This document shows positions 9,593 through 18,716 of a stretch of 64,000 nucleotides of DNA, piece by piece. Location of the stretch: positions 95,677 through 159,676 of the forward strand of contig NZ_RJPR01000003.1 in NCBI RefSeq assembly GCF_003943465.1, in the 5' to 3' direction. The position numbers were made by a program, and so were the translations under genes. Position 1 is the stretch's first letter. Every line of letters starts with the position of its first letter. The DNA is from Streptococcus cristatus. Its GTDB lineage: Bacteria > Bacillota > Bacilli > Lactobacillales > Streptococcaceae. The notes beneath the pieces are model-generated. The model had not been told where the DNA came from. It saw only the letters and a program-made list of their open reading frames with translations, and ran no database searches.

Positions 9593-10591
9593 TTGCAGGA
9601 ACATTCAGTAGAATTAAAATTGGGTCATCCAGATGATGCCTTTCATCTCTTTGGCTCTAATGAACGCCATCTGCGCCTGATGGAGCAAGAATTGCAGGTC
9701 ACCATCCATGCCCGAACCGAGATTGTGCAGATTTTGGGTACGGAGGCTGCCTGCGAGGAGACTCGACAGGTCATTCAGGCTCTCTTGGTATTGGTCAATC
9801 GTGGCATGACAATTGGCACACCCGATGTTGTAACAGCCATTACCATGGTCAAAAATGACGAGATTGATAAGTTTGTAGCTCTTTACGAAGAAGAGATTAT
9901 CAAGGACAGCTATGGCAAGCCGATTCGGGTCAAGACACTTGGCCAGAAAATCTATGTGGACAGCGTTAAAAATCATGATATCGTCTTTGGGATTGGACCA
10001 GCTGGAACAGGGAAGACTTTTCTGGCGGTGACCTTGGCGGTGACTGCTCTCAAGCGTGGGCAAGTCAAACGAATCATCTTGACAAGGCCAGCGGTAGAAG
10101 CTGGTGAGAGTTTGGGCTTTCTGCCTGGTGACCTTAAGGAAAAGGTGGATCCTTATCTGCGTCCAGTCTATGATGCCTTGTATCAGATTTTGGGCAAGGA
10201 CCAGACGACACGCCTCATGGAGAGAGAAATCATTGAGATTGCACCCCTGGCCTATATGCGGGGGCGGACGCTGGATGATGCCTTTGTCATTCTGGATGAA
10301 GCTCAGAATACCACCATCATGCAGATGAAGATGTTTCTGACACGTCTCGGCTTCCAGTCCAAGATGATTGTCAATGGAGATATCAGCCAGATTGACCTGC
10401 CTCGTAATGTCAAATCTGGCCTCATTGACGCTCAAGAGAAATTGAAGAATATCTCCCAGATTGACTTTGTCCATTTCTCAGCCAAGGATGTGGTTCGCCA
10501 TCCAGTGGTGGCGCAGATTATCCGTGCCTATGAACCGCCAGCTCCTAAGAAAGAGGATCGTGAAGTAGCTGAGGACGAAAGCGCTAGCTGA
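9593..10591 (+). CDS. phoH: PhoH-family ATPase (PhoL-like)
   Basis: This 332-residue protein has an N-terminal KH-like segment (about 1-75) and a PhoH ATPase domain. Walker A is GPAGTGKTFLA near 140 and Walker B FVILDEAQNTT near 230. PhoH-like proteins are predicted RNA-associated ATPases often linked to ybeY. The start is a TTG at 9593 preceded by AGAGAGG, chosen because the residues that follow match the usual N-terminus of the family. A TATAAT preceded by TG near 9543 is a likely extended -10. A strong bidirectional terminator follows. Confidence 0.92.
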   Translation: MQEHSVELKLGHPDDAFHLFGSNERHLRLMEQELQVTIHARTEIVQILGTEAACEETRQVIQALLVLVNRGMTIGTPDVVTAITMVKNDEIDKFVALYEEEIIKDSYGKPIRVKTLGQKIYVDSVKNHDIVFGIGPAGTGKTFLAVTLAVTALKRGQVKRIILTRPAVEAGESLGFLPGDLKEKVDPYLRPVYDALYQILGKDQTTRLMEREIIEIAPLAYMRGRTLDDAFVILDEAQNTTIMQMKMFLTRLGFQSKMIVNGDISQIDLPRNVKSGLIDAQEKLKNISQIDFVHFSAKDVVRHPVVAQIIRAYEPPAPKKEDREVAEDESAS

Positions 10592-10604
10592 TGATAATTG
10601 ATAA

Positions 10605-10639
10605 AAAACGACTAACTTGCTCATCAAGTTAGTCGTTTT
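10605..10639. terminator. Bidirectional terminator between phoH and nrdF
   Basis: AAAACGACTAACTTG (10605-10619) and its exact complement (10625-10639) make a 15-bp perfect stem with a 5-nt loop. It has A and T tracts on opposite sides, so it can stop both convergent units. Confidence 0.9.
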
Positions 10640-10653
10640 CTAGAGTCTGCAAA

Positions 10654-11619
10654 TTATTTGGTTAAACCATAGTTGTAATCATCATCTTGCATGGCTTCAA
10701 CTTCACCAAGAAGGTAACCATTTCCGACCTGAGAGAAGAAGTCGTGGTTAGATGTTCCTGTTGAGATCCCGTTCATTACGATAGGATTGACATCATCAGC
10801 TGAATCTGGGAAGAGTGGATCTTGTCCCAGGTTCATGAGGGCCTTGTTGGCATTGTAACGAAGGAAGGTTTTGACTTCCTCAGTCCAGCCCACACCGTCA
10901 TAGAGGCTTTCCGTATAGCCTTCTTCGTTCTCGTAGAGGGTGTAGAGCAGGTCGTACATCCATTCTTTGAGTTTCTCTTGCTCTTCTTCAGGCAATTCAT
11001 TGAAACCAAGTTGGAATTTATAGCCGATGTAGGTTCCGTGAACAGATTCATCACGGATGATCAGTTTGATGATTTCCGCAACGTTAGCTAGTTTGTTGTT
11101 ACCGAGATAGTAGAGGGGTGTAAAAAAACCTGAGTAGAAGAGGAAGGTTTCAAGGAAAACGCTGGCAACTTTCTTTTCTAGTGGGCTACCATTGAGATAG
11201 ATTTCATTGATAATTTCTGCTTTTCTTTGTAGGTATGGGTTTGTGTTGGTCCATTCAAAGATTTCTTCGATTTCAGCCTTGGTATTCAAGGTCGAAAAGA
11301 TAGAAGAGTAAGATTTTGCGTGGACGGATTCCATGAATTGGATATTGTTGAAGACGGCTTCTTCGTGGGCAGTACGGACGTCCTTGCGTAGGGCATCTAC
11401 ACCAGATTCAGACTGGAGAGTATCCAGCAGGGTCAATCCTCCGAAGACTTTGCCGACCAAGTCTTTTTCCTTGTTGGACAATTTTCTCCAGTCATCCAGG
11501 TCATTAGACAAGGGAATCCGTGTATCGAGCCAGAATTGCTCCGTCAGCTTTTCCCAAGTTGATTTGTCGATGACATCTTCGATAGCATTCCAGTTTATGG
11601 CTTTATAGTATGTTTCCAT
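10654..11619 (-). CDS. nrdF: Class Ib ribonucleotide reductase, beta subunit
   Basis: This 321-residue protein is the radical-generating small subunit that works with NrdE to reduce ribonucleoside diphosphates. Helices carrying the metal ligands are visible, including NIQFMESVHAKSYSSIF and IIRDESVHGTYIGYKFQ. The DYNYGLTK C-terminus is the peptide that docks on NrdE. It is the last gene of nrdH-nrdE-nrdF. No nrdI is present in the window, so the flavodoxin needed for Mn-tyrosyl cofactor assembly must be encoded elsewhere. Confidence 0.96.
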   Translation of the reverse strand: METYYKAINWNAIEDVIDKSTWEKLTEQFWLDTRIPLSNDLDDWRKLSNKEKDLVGKVFGGLTLLDTLQSESGVDALRKDVRTAHEEAVFNNIQFMESVHAKSYSSIFSTLNTKAEIEEIFEWTNTNPYLQRKAEIINEIYLNGSPLEKKVASVFLETFLFYSGFFTPLYYLGNNKLANVAEIIKLIIRDESVHGTYIGYKFQLGFNELPEEEQEKLKEWMYDLLYTLYENEEGYTESLYDGVGWTEEVKTFLRYNANKALMNLGQDPLFPDSADDVNPIVMNGISTGTSNHDFFSQVGNGYLLGEVEAMQDDDYNYGLTK

Positions 11620-11652
11620 GATAATCTCGCTTTAAACTTCTAATACTTGCTT

Positions 11653-11685
11653 ATGTCGCCAATGAAATAATTTCCTTGGCGACAT
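11653..11685 (-). repeat. Inverted repeat between nrdE and nrdF
   Basis: ATGTCGCCAA (11653-11662) and TTGGCGACAT (11676-11685) form a perfect 10-bp stem with a 13-nt loop in the 133-bp nrdE-nrdF gap. No T-run follows on either strand, so an mRNA-stability or processing role is more likely than termination. Confidence 0.6.
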
Positions 11686-11752
11686 TGCGATAAGTGTTTT
11701 TTATACTTTATTTTGTTGAATTTAAATGGTGTAATTTGTAAATTGTTACTTA

Positions 11753-13912
11753 CTAGATCACACAGCTTTCACATTGGTTAGCGCCTACTTCGCCGCCATC
11801 ATCAGTGAAGGTGCGGACGTAGTAGATGGACTTGATGCCCTTGTTGAAGGCGTAGTTACGCAGGATAGAAAGGTCGCGGGTTGTTTGCTTGCTTTCTTTT
11901 TTCCACTCGTAGAGGCCTTTAGGAATATCGCTGCGCATAAAGAGAGTCAGTGAAAGTCCTTGGTCCACGTGCTCAGTTGCAGCTGCGTAGACATCGATAA
12001 CCTTGCGCATATCCATGTCGTAGGCAGAAGTATAGTAAGGGATAGTCTCCGTTGACAAACCTGCCGCAGGGTAGTAAATCTTACCGATTTTCTTTTCCTG
12101 ACGTTCCTCGATCCGCTGGGTAATTGGGTGAATTGAAGCAGAAACATCGTTGATGTAGCTGATAGAACCATTTGGTGCAACAGCTAGGCGGTTTTGGTGG
12201 TAGAGACCGTCCGCTTTTACCTTGTCACGAAGTTCAGCCCAGTCAGCAGCGGTTGGGATAAAGATATCTTTGAAAAGTTCCTTCACACGGTCAGACTTAG
12301 GTACAAATTCACCCGTCAGGTACTTGTCAAAGTAAGTTCCGTTAGCATAGTCAGATTTTTCAAAATTATGGAAGGTCACACCGCGCTCGCGAGCGATGTT
12401 GTTAGACTCAACCAAGGTCCAGTAGTTCATGAGCATAAAGTAGATGCTGGTGAACTCGACAGCTTCCGCTGATCCATAATCAATCAACTGCTGAGCCAAG
12501 TAGCTGTGCAGTCCCATAGCTCCCAGACCAAAGGTATGCGCCAGACTGTTACCATTGTCAATAGAAGGCACAGCTGTGATGTGTGAGCTGTCAGTGACAA
12601 AGGTCAAGGCGCGTGTCATGGTTCGGATGGATTTTCCGAAGTCAGGCGAAGTCATCATGTTGACAACATTGGTAGAGCCTAAGTTACATGACACATCTGT
12701 TCCCAAGTGGAGATACTCTTGCGCATCATTCAAGAGGCTAGGCTCTTGAACTTGCAGGATTTCTGAGCAAAGGTTACTCATGATGATTTTGCCGTCGATT
12801 GGATTGGCACGGTTAGCTGTATCGATATTCACGACATAAGGATAGCCAGACTCTTGTTGCAGTTTAGAAATTTCTGTTTCCAAATCACGGGCCTTGATCT
12901 TAGTCTTGGTGATCTTAGGATTGGCAACTAGCTCATCGTATTTCTCTGTGATATCGATATAGGCAAATGGTACACCGTATTCACGTTCGATTGAGTAAGG
13001 GCTGAAGAGATACATATCTTCATTCTTACGCGCCAATTCATAGAACTTATCTGGAATGACAACACCGAGTGAGAGGGTTTTAACCCGAACTTTTTCGTCA
13101 GCATTTTCTTTTTTGGTAGAAAGGAAGGCGATGATATCTGGGTGGAAGACATTGAGGTAAACAACCCCAGCTCCCTGACGTTGGCCCAGCTGGTTAGAGT
13201 ATGAGAAGCTATCTTCAAACAGTTTCATAACAGGCACAACGCCAGATGCAGCTCCTTCATAACCCTTGATAGGCGCTCCAGCTTCTCGTAGATTGCTAAG
13301 GGAAATACCGACCCCGCCACCGATACGAGAGAGTTGCAGGGCTGAGTTGATGGAGCGACCGATGGAGTTCATGTCATCTGTTACTTGGATGAGGAAACAA
13401 GACACCAATTCACCACGACGAGCACGACCAGCATTGAGGAAGCTTGGTGTAGCTGGTTGGTAGCGCTGGTGGATGATTTCATTTGCGATATCTTTGGCAA
13501 TGGCTTCATCTCCGTTGGCAAAGTAGAGGGCATTAAAGAGCACCCGATCTTCCATACTTTCCAGATAGTATTCACCATCATTTGTCTTCAGTGCATACTG
13601 GTTGTAAAACTTATAAGCTGCCATGAAAGATTTGAACTTGAAATCTTGAGCATGGATAAAAGCTGCTAATTCTTCAATATATTCAGGAGAATAGAGTTGG
13701 ATAAATTCTTTTTCCAAGTAGTTCTCTTCGATTAAGTATTGAATTTTTTCAGTAATAGAAGCAAACTTCATCGTGTTTGGTTCAACATTTTCTTTAAAGA
13801 AGGCTTCCAAAGCTTCCTTGTCTTTGTGAAGCATGATTTGCCCATTGACTGGACGGTTGATTTCGTTATTTAGACGGAAGTAAGTCACATCTTCTAAGTG
13901 TTTGAGTCCCAT
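11753..13912 (-). CDS. nrdE: Class Ib ribonucleotide reductase, alpha subunit
   Basis: This 719-residue catalytic subunit makes dNDPs anaerobically or aerobically with NrdF. The N-terminal YFRLNNEINR segment is typical of NrdE. The loop with SCFLIQVTDDMNSIGRS holds one active-site cysteine and CSEILQ a later conserved block. The C-terminal CESCVI supplies the C-x2-C thiol pair that is re-reduced by NrdH. It lies between nrdH (94 bp upstream) and nrdF (133 bp downstream). Confidence 0.97.
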   Translation of the reverse strand: MGLKHLEDVTYFRLNNEINRPVNGQIMLHKDKEALEAFFKENVEPNTMKFASITEKIQYLIEENYLEKEFIQLYSPEYIEELAAFIHAQDFKFKSFMAAYKFYNQYALKTNDGEYYLESMEDRVLFNALYFANGDEAIAKDIANEIIHQRYQPATPSFLNAGRARRGELVSCFLIQVTDDMNSIGRSINSALQLSRIGGGVGISLSNLREAGAPIKGYEGAASGVVPVMKLFEDSFSYSNQLGQRQGAGVVYLNVFHPDIIAFLSTKKENADEKVRVKTLSLGVVIPDKFYELARKNEDMYLFSPYSIEREYGVPFAYIDITEKYDELVANPKITKTKIKARDLETEISKLQQESGYPYVVNIDTANRANPIDGKIIMSNLCSEILQVQEPSLLNDAQEYLHLGTDVSCNLGSTNVVNMMTSPDFGKSIRTMTRALTFVTDSSHITAVPSIDNGNSLAHTFGLGAMGLHSYLAQQLIDYGSAEAVEFTSIYFMLMNYWTLVESNNIARERGVTFHNFEKSDYANGTYFDKYLTGEFVPKSDRVKELFKDIFIPTAADWAELRDKVKADGLYHQNRLAVAPNGSISYINDVSASIHPITQRIEERQEKKIGKIYYPAAGLSTETIPYYTSAYDMDMRKVIDVYAAATEHVDQGLSLTLFMRSDIPKGLYEWKKESKQTTRDLSILRNYAFNKGIKSIYYVRTFTDDGGEVGANQCESCVI

Positions 13913-13957
13913 AATTTTCCTTTTTCTAAAATGTCTTTTGCTTTTACAAAATAAACG

Positions 13958-13978
13958 GCTCCTACGAATGATAGGAGC
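13958..13978 (-). repeat. Hairpin between nrdH and nrdE
   Basis: GCTCCTA and TAGGAGC (13958-13964/13972-13978) form a stem in the nrdH-nrdE gap. On the minus strand it is followed by CGTTTATTTTG, so it may act as a weak partial terminator that adjusts nrdH versus nrdEF levels. Confidence 0.45.
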
Positions 13979-14006
13979 GGCAACAAAGCTCTAAATACTG
14001 GTGAGA

Positions 14007-14225
14007 TTATGATAATTTTTTAAGTTTACCAGGCTGGAAACCAGAAAATGCTTCAGTTGGCGTTTGAATAACAGGCGCTGCATTGAAACCGAGGCTTTTA
14101 ACATGGTCGATGTATTCTGGTTGCTCATCAAGGTTGATTTCGCGATATTCCACATTGTTGGTATCAAGAAAACGCTTGGTCATCTTGCATTGAACACAGT
14201 CGTTTTTAGAGTAAATAGTTACCAT
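14007..14225 (-). CDS. nrdH: Glutaredoxin-like redoxin NrdH
   Basis: This 72-residue thioredoxin-fold protein has the redox motif CVQC at residues 10-13 and the NrdH-type C-terminal GFQPGKL stretch. It donates electrons to NrdE, normally receiving them from thioredoxin reductase. It is the first gene of the nrdHEF operon. TAGAGGA upstream of the ATG serves as SD, and the promoter is well defined. Confidence 0.95.
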   Translation of the reverse strand: MVTIYSKNDCVQCKMTKRFLDTNNVEYREINLDEQPEYIDHVKSLGFNAAPVIQTPTEAFSGFQPGKLKKLS

Positions 14226-14273
14226 TAGATGATTCCTCTATACTTTCATTTTCTTAAATTTAAATCTGAAACT

Positions 14274-14302
14274 AGTATATCTAAAAGCGAATTCGATGTC
14301 AA
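14274..14302 (-). promoter_or_regulatory. Promoter of the nrdHEF operon
   Basis: On the minus strand a perfect TTGACA (14302-14297) is followed, after 17 nt, by TATACT (14279-14274). It lies about 50 bp upstream of nrdH. Confidence 0.85.
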
Positions 14303-14309
14303 CAGTTTT

Positions 14310-14367
14310 GAACTAAATATTGTATGATATTTTCTTATAGCAACCATTGAGATACAATATATAGTAT
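14310..14367 (-). promoter_or_regulatory. Two candidate NrdR boxes upstream of nrdHEF
   Basis: Two 16-bp AT-rich palindromic sites lie upstream of the nrdH promoter: GAACTAAATATTGTAT (14310-14325) and ATACAATATATAGTAT (14352-14367). Both fit the NrdR pattern acaCwAtATaTwGtgt at the C...G core. They start exactly 42 bp apart, about four helical turns, as expected for cooperative NrdR binding. nrdR itself is not in the window. Confidence 0.65.
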
Positions 14368-14577
14368 GTAAAACATCGAAATAAAGAGAAATAACCACAA
14401 GGAGTAACAGCGCTTACTGTACTTTAAGCGAAGCTAGACCAAGAAGAATTCATTATAAGGAAGAAAGCCTTGAAACTATTTCGGAAAGAGAGGGAGTTGA
14501 CGATTGAATCTACTATTTTAAAACAGAATTCATTTTCAAAGTCTAACGAAATATTTTGTAAGCGGGCTATAAAATTC

Positions 14578-14606
14578 TTGAAAAAGATTTCAAAAAGTGA
14601 TATAAT
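14578..14606 (+). promoter_or_regulatory. Promoter of ptsHI
   Basis: TTGAAA (14578-14583), a 17-nt spacer and TATAAT (14601-14606) lie 62 bp upstream of ptsH. The stretch from about 14368 to here is divergent intergenic DNA with no recognisable gene. A frame open from 14470 is only an upstream extension of ptsH. Confidence 0.8.
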
Positions 14607-14667
14607 ATCAACTTGTAAGGGTTATCACTTTAACTCAAAAAGAATTATTTTAAAGGAGAGTCTAACT

Positions 14668-14931
14668 ATGGCTTCTAAAGATTTCCACATTGTGGCAGAA
14701 ACAGGTATTCACGCGCGTCCAGCAACATTGTTGGTACAAACAGCTAGCAAATTTGCTTCAGATATCACTCTTGAGTACAAAGGTAAATCAGTAAACCTTA
14801 AATCAATCATGGGTGTTATGAGTCTTGGTGTTGGCCAAGGTGCTGACGTTACAATCTCAGCTGAAGGTGCAGACGCGGATGATGCTATCGCTGCTATCTC
14901 AGAAACAATGGAAAAAGAAGGATTGGCATAA
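14668..14931 (+). CDS. ptsH: Phosphocarrier protein HPr
   Basis: This 87-residue HPr has the catalytic His15 in [11 protein letters not shown]. The regulatory Ser46, in [11 protein letters not shown], is the residue phosphorylated by HPr kinase to make the CcpA co-repressor. The start is ATG14668, preceded by AAAGGAG, although the frame stays open for 66 codons further upstream. It passes phosphate from EI to the sugar-specific EIIA domains. Four nucleotides separate it from ptsI. Confidence 0.97.
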   Translation: MASKDFHIVAETGIHARPATLLVQTASKFASDITLEYKGKSVNLKSIMGVMSLGVGQGADVTISAEGADADDAIAAISETMEKEGLA

Positions 14932-14935
14932 GAAA

Positions 14936-16669
14936 ATGACAGAAATGCTTAAAGGAATTGCAGCATCTGACGGTGTTGCTGTTGCTAAGGCATATCTATT
15001 AGTTCAACCGGATTTGTCATTTGAGACTGTTTCAGTCGATGATACGAATGCAGAAGAGGCTCGTTTGGATGCAGCTCTTGAAGCTTCACAGAACGAGCTT
15101 TCTGTTATCCGTGAGAAAGCAGTAGATAGCCTTGGTGAAGAAGCGGCTCAAGTATTTGACGCTCACTTAATGGTACTCGCTGACCCTGAAATGGTTGGTC
15201 AAATCAAAGAAACGATCCGTACTAAGAAAGTAAATGCGGAAGCTGGTCTGAAAGAAGTTACAGACATGTTTATCGCTATTTTTGAAGGTATGGAAGACAA
15301 TCCATACATGCAAGAACGTGCGGCAGACATTCGTGATGTGACGAAACGTGTTTTGGCAAACCTTTTGGGCAAGAAATTACCAAATCCAGCTTCTATCAAT
15401 GAAGAATCAGTTGTTATTGCACATGACTTGACTCCTTCTGATACAGCTCAATTAGACAAGAAATTTGTTAAAGCTTTTGTAACTAATATCGGTGGACGTA
15501 CAAGCCACTCTGCAATCATGGCGCGTACGCTTGAAATCGCAGCGGTATTGGGAACAAACAATATCACTGAACTCGTTAAAGACGGCGATATCATTGCAGC
15601 AAATGGTATCACTGGTGAAGTAATCATCAACCCAACTGAAGAGCAGGCAGCAGCATTCAAGGCAGCTGGTGAAGCTTATGCGAAGCAAAAAGCTGAATGG
15701 GCTCTCTTGAAAGATGCTCAAACAGTGACTGCCGATGGCAAACACTTTGAACTCGCAGCTAACATTGGTACACCAAAAGACGTTGAAGGTGTCAATGCAA
15801 ATGGTGCTGAAGCCGTAGGTCTTTACCGTACAGAATTCCTTTACATGGATTCACAAGACTTCCCAACAGAAGACGAGCAATACGAAGCTTACAAGGCTGT
15901 CTTGGAAGGTATGAACGGCAAGCCAGTGGTTGTCCGTACGATGGACATCGGTGGAGATAAGGAGCTTCCTTACTTCGATATGCCGCATGAAATGAACCCA
16001 TTCCTTGGTTTCCGTGCATTGCGTATCTCTATCTCTGAAACTGGTGACGCCATGTTCCGTACACAAATCCGCGCTCTCTTGCGTGCTTCTGTACATGGAC
16101 AATTGCGTATCATGTTCCCGATGGTTGCCCTCTTGACAGAATTCCGTAAAGCTAAAGCAGTTTACGAAGAAGAAAAAGCGAAATTGCAAGCTGAAGGAGT
16201 TGCTGTAGCGGACAATATCCAAGTGGGGATCATGATTGAAATTCCAGCGGCAGCAATGTTGGCGGATCAATTTGCCAAAGAAGTTGACTTCTTCTCTATC
16301 GGTACTAACGACTTGATCCAATACACAATGGCAGCTGACCGTATGAACGAACAAGTTTCATACCTCTACCAACCATACAATCCATCTATCCTGCGCTTGA
16401 TCAACAACGTTATCAAGGCAGCTCATGCTGAAGGCAAATGGGCAGGTATGTGTGGAGAAATGGCCGGTGACCAAACAGCTGTGCCGCTTCTTGTCGGAAT
16501 GGGCTTGGATGAATTCTCTATGAGTGCCACTTCTGTCCTTCGGACTCGTAGCCTTATGAAGAAATTGGATACGAAGAAGATGGAAGAACTTGCACAACGC
16601 GCATTGACTGAATGTGCAACGATGGAAGAAGTTCTTGAACTTGAAAAAGAATATCTTGACTTCGATTAA
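14936..16669 (+). CDS. ptsI: Phosphoenolpyruvate-protein phosphotransferase (PTS enzyme I)
   Basis: This 577-residue enzyme autophosphorylates from PEP and phosphorylates HPr. The N-terminal swivelling domain carries the phospho-histidine in [13 protein letters not shown] (near residue 189). The C-terminal PEP-binding barrel has [17 protein letters not shown] and GTNDLIQY. The start ATGACAGAAATG at 14936 was chosen because [11 protein letters not shown] is the usual N-terminus. The longer frame from 14825 would run inside ptsH. It is co-transcribed with ptsH and followed by a terminator. Confidence 0.97.
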   Translation: MTEMLKGIAASDGVAVAKAYLLVQPDLSFETVSVDDTNAEEARLDAALEASQNELSVIREKAVDSLGEEAAQVFDAHLMVLADPEMVGQIKETIRTKKVNAEAGLKEVTDMFIAIFEGMEDNPYMQERAADIRDVTKRVLANLLGKKLPNPASINEESVVIAHDLTPSDTAQLDKKFVKAFVTNIGGRTSHSAIMARTLEIAAVLGTNNITELVKDGDIIAANGITGEVIINPTEEQAAAFKAAGEAYAKQKAEWALLKDAQTVTADGKHFELAANIGTPKDVEGVNANGAEAVGLYRTEFLYMDSQDFPTEDEQYEAYKAVLEGMNGKPVVVRTMDIGGDKELPYFDMPHEMNPFLGFRALRISISETGDAMFRTQIRALLRASVHGQLRIMFPMVALLTEFRKAKAVYEEEKAKLQAEGVAVADNIQVGIMIEIPAAAMLADQFAKEVDFFSIGTNDLIQYTMAADRMNEQVSYLYQPYNPSILRLINNVIKAAHAEGKWAGMCGEMAGDQTAVPLLVGMGLDEFSMSATSVLRTRSLMKKLDTKKMEELAQRALTECATMEEVLELEKEYLDFD

Positions 16670-16679
16670 TCTGAAAATT

Positions 16680-16711
16680 AAGATCAGGAAATTTTCCTGG
16701 TCTTTTTTGTT
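16680..16711 (+). terminator. Terminator after ptsI
   Basis: AAGATCAGGAAA pairs with TTTCCTGGTCTT (one G-U) and is followed by a run of T. Confidence 0.75.
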
Positions 16712-16903
16712 TTCTTCAGCGTCATAGTAGACCTAGTGTAGAAAGTGAGACTCGATGAAAAATCGAGAAATATGGAGAGTTCATATAAACAAAAGAAAAT
16801 GATTTGTGAAATTTGTGAAAAATTTCCTTAAATTTATAAAATTTAGTTGAAATTTTCAGAAAATTTGATAAAATGATACTTAATAACATTTTTGGGGGGA
16901 CAC

Positions 16904-18328
16904 GTGACACAATATAAGAACTATATAAATGGAGAGTGGAGAGCTTCTGAAAATGAAATCACCATCTCATCTCCTATCAATAATGAGATTTTAGGAACTG
17001 TGCCTGCCATGAGTCAGGCAGAGGTGGATTATGCGATGGCGAGCGCTCGGGCGGCTTTACCAGCTTGGCGCGCCCTTTCAGCAGTCGAACGTGCAGCTTA
17101 TCTGCATAAGGCCGCGGATATTTTGGAGCGCGATCAGGAGAAGATTGGCGAAATCCTTGCAAAAGAGGTTGCCAAGAGTATTAAAGCGGCGATTGGAGAA
17201 GTTGTTCGGACAGCAGACTTGATTCGCTATGCGGCCGAAGAGGGAATTCGTATTCACGGTCAGGTCATGGAAGGGGGCGGCTTTGAAGCTGCCAGCAAGA
17301 AAAAATTGGCTATGGTTCGTCGTGAGCCTGTAGGAGTTGTCTTGGCTATTGCGCCATTTAACTACCCAGTCAACCTGTCTGGTTCTAAGATTGCTCCTGC
17401 CCTTATCGGCGGAAATGTTGTGATGTTTAAGCCACCTACACAAGGTTCAATTTCTGGTCTGCTCTTGGCTCAGGCTTTTTCTGAGGCTGGTCTGCCTGCT
17501 GGTGTTTTCAATACTATCACTGGCCGCGGTTCAGAAATCGGGGACTACATCATTGAGCATAAGGAAGTGAACTACATTAACTTTACCGGCTCCACTCCAA
17601 TCGGTGAACGCATCGGTAAGTTGGCTGGTATGCGTCCCATTATGTTAGAATTGGGTGGTAAGGATGCTGCAGTCGTGCTGGAAGATGCCGACTTGGAGCA
17701 TGCAGCTAAGCAGATTGTTGGCGGGGCATACAGTTACTCCGGTCAGCGCTGTACGGCTATTAAACGTGTCATTGTCATGGAGAGCGTAGCAGATAAATTA
17801 GCGGCGCTGATTAAGGCAGAGGTAGAGAAACTAACGGTTGGTGATCCCTTTGATAATGCGGATATTACACCAGTCATTGATCATGCATCAGCAGATTTCA
17901 TCTGGGGCTTGATTGAAGATGCTCAAGAAAAGGGAGCGTCAGCCTTGACAGAAATCAAACGTGAAGCAAATCTCATCTGGCCTGCCTTGTTTGACCATGT
18001 GACACTAGATATGAAATTAGCTTGGGAAGAGCCATTTGGTCCTGTTCTTCCGATTATTCGTGTGACTTCCGTTGAAGAGGCTATCCAGATCTGTAACCAG
18101 TCAGAATTTGGTCTTCAATCTTCAGTCTTTACAAATGATTTCCCGAAAGCATTTGAAATTGCTGAGAAACTGGAAGTGGGTACTGTACACATCAATAATA
18201 AGACCCAACGTGGTCCAGATAACTTCCCATTCCTTGGTGTTAAGGGATCTGGAGCCGGAGTGCAAGGGATTCGTTACAGTATCGAAGCGATGACACAAGT
18301 GAAATCCATCGTGTTTGATGTGAAATAA
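16904..18328 (+). CDS. gapN: NADP-dependent non-phosphorylating glyceraldehyde-3-phosphate dehydrogenase
   Basis: This 474-residue aldehyde dehydrogenase oxidises glyceraldehyde-3-phosphate directly to 3-phosphoglycerate. It makes NADPH, the main source in streptococci that lack an oxidative pentose-phosphate pathway. The catalytic Cys is in YSGQRCTA, the general-base Glu in MLELGGKD, and the cofactor segment in FTGSTPIGERIG. GTG16904 gives VTQYKNYINGEW, aligning with known GapN N-termini, and has a G-rich SD upstream. TTG16892 would add four residues and overlap that SD. The promoter is probably TTGAAA-16-TAAAAT just upstream. The gene is monocistronic. Confidence 0.95.
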   Translation: MTQYKNYINGEWRASENEITISSPINNEILGTVPAMSQAEVDYAMASARAALPAWRALSAVERAAYLHKAADILERDQEKIGEILAKEVAKSIKAAIGEVVRTADLIRYAAEEGIRIHGQVMEGGGFEAASKKKLAMVRREPVGVVLAIAPFNYPVNLSGSKIAPALIGGNVVMFKPPTQGSISGLLLAQAFSEAGLPAGVFNTITGRGSEIGDYIIEHKEVNYINFTGSTPIGERIGKLAGMRPIMLELGGKDAAVVLEDADLEHAAKQIVGGAYSYSGQRCTAIKRVIVMESVADKLAALIKAEVEKLTVGDPFDNADITPVIDHASADFIWGLIEDAQEKGASALTEIKREANLIWPALFDHVTLDMKLAWEEPFGPVLPIIRVTSVEEAIQICNQSEFGLQSSVFTNDFPKAFEIAEKLEVGTVHINNKTQRGPDNFPFLGVKGSGAGVQGIRYSIEAMTQVKSIVFDVK

Positions 18329-18332
18329 TGAG

Positions 18333-18360
18333 AAAGGCGGCTTTGTGCGGCCTTTTTTCT
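18333..18360 (+). terminator. Terminator after gapN
   Basis: AAAGGC (18333-18338) and GCCTTT (18350-18355) close a GC-rich loop followed by TTTTCTT. Confidence 0.7.
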
Positions 18361-18640
18361 TACCTTTATGAACTTGTAATTCTAACAAGTGTTCGAACAA
18401 TATAAAAATAAGTAGGCGTTCATATTTTTGATTGCTTATCATTTTAAAATGTAAATTTACATATTGGTCTAGATAAATTATTTTAGGAATCCTAGTACAG
18501 GGATTGATTTTTAAGTACAGATATTAGCCTCAAACTCTTTGAAATCAGTATTTTATCAGATATTTTCCACAAGAACCTTGATATAGCAACTCATTCTTGT
18601 AAAGAAATTGGGCTTTTGAAATTTTTGAGATAGTTTTTGG
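18361..18640 (+). other. Intergenic stretch without recognisable genes
   Basis: This AT-rich sequence lies between the gapN terminator and the glg promoter. I see no ORF with a ribosome binding site, no strong hairpin and no repeat here. Confidence 0.6.
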
Positions 18641-18648
18641 AAATTTAC

Positions 18649-18699
18649 TTGAAAAATATAAGAAAATGGGGTAAAATAGAAACATAGAAAACGCTTACA
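18649..18699 (+). promoter_or_regulatory. glg operon promoter with cre-like site
   Basis: TTGAAA (18649-18654), a 17-nt spacer and TAAAAT (18672-18677) form the promoter. AGAAAACGCTTACA (18686-18699) differs from the CcpA cre core TGNAANCGNNNNCA only at the first base. It sits at or just after the expected transcription start, a position that blocks transcription when CcpA and Ser46-phosphorylated HPr bind. Confidence 0.65.
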
Positions 18700-18716
18700 A
18701 ATAGAAAGGTGACTAA

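Noticed and set aside
9614..10474. Long minus-strand frame of 286 codons opposite phoH
   Set aside because: It lies entirely antisense to a conserved PhoH gene, with no SD or family motif. It is a codon-bias shadow.
14470..14667. N-terminal extension of ptsH
   Set aside because: The extra 66 codons include the promoter TTGAAA/TATAAT and the SD. The canonical HPr start is ATG14668.
15851..16354. Minus-strand frame of 167 codons inside ptsI
   Set aside because: Antisense to the conserved PEP-binding domain; no supporting signals.
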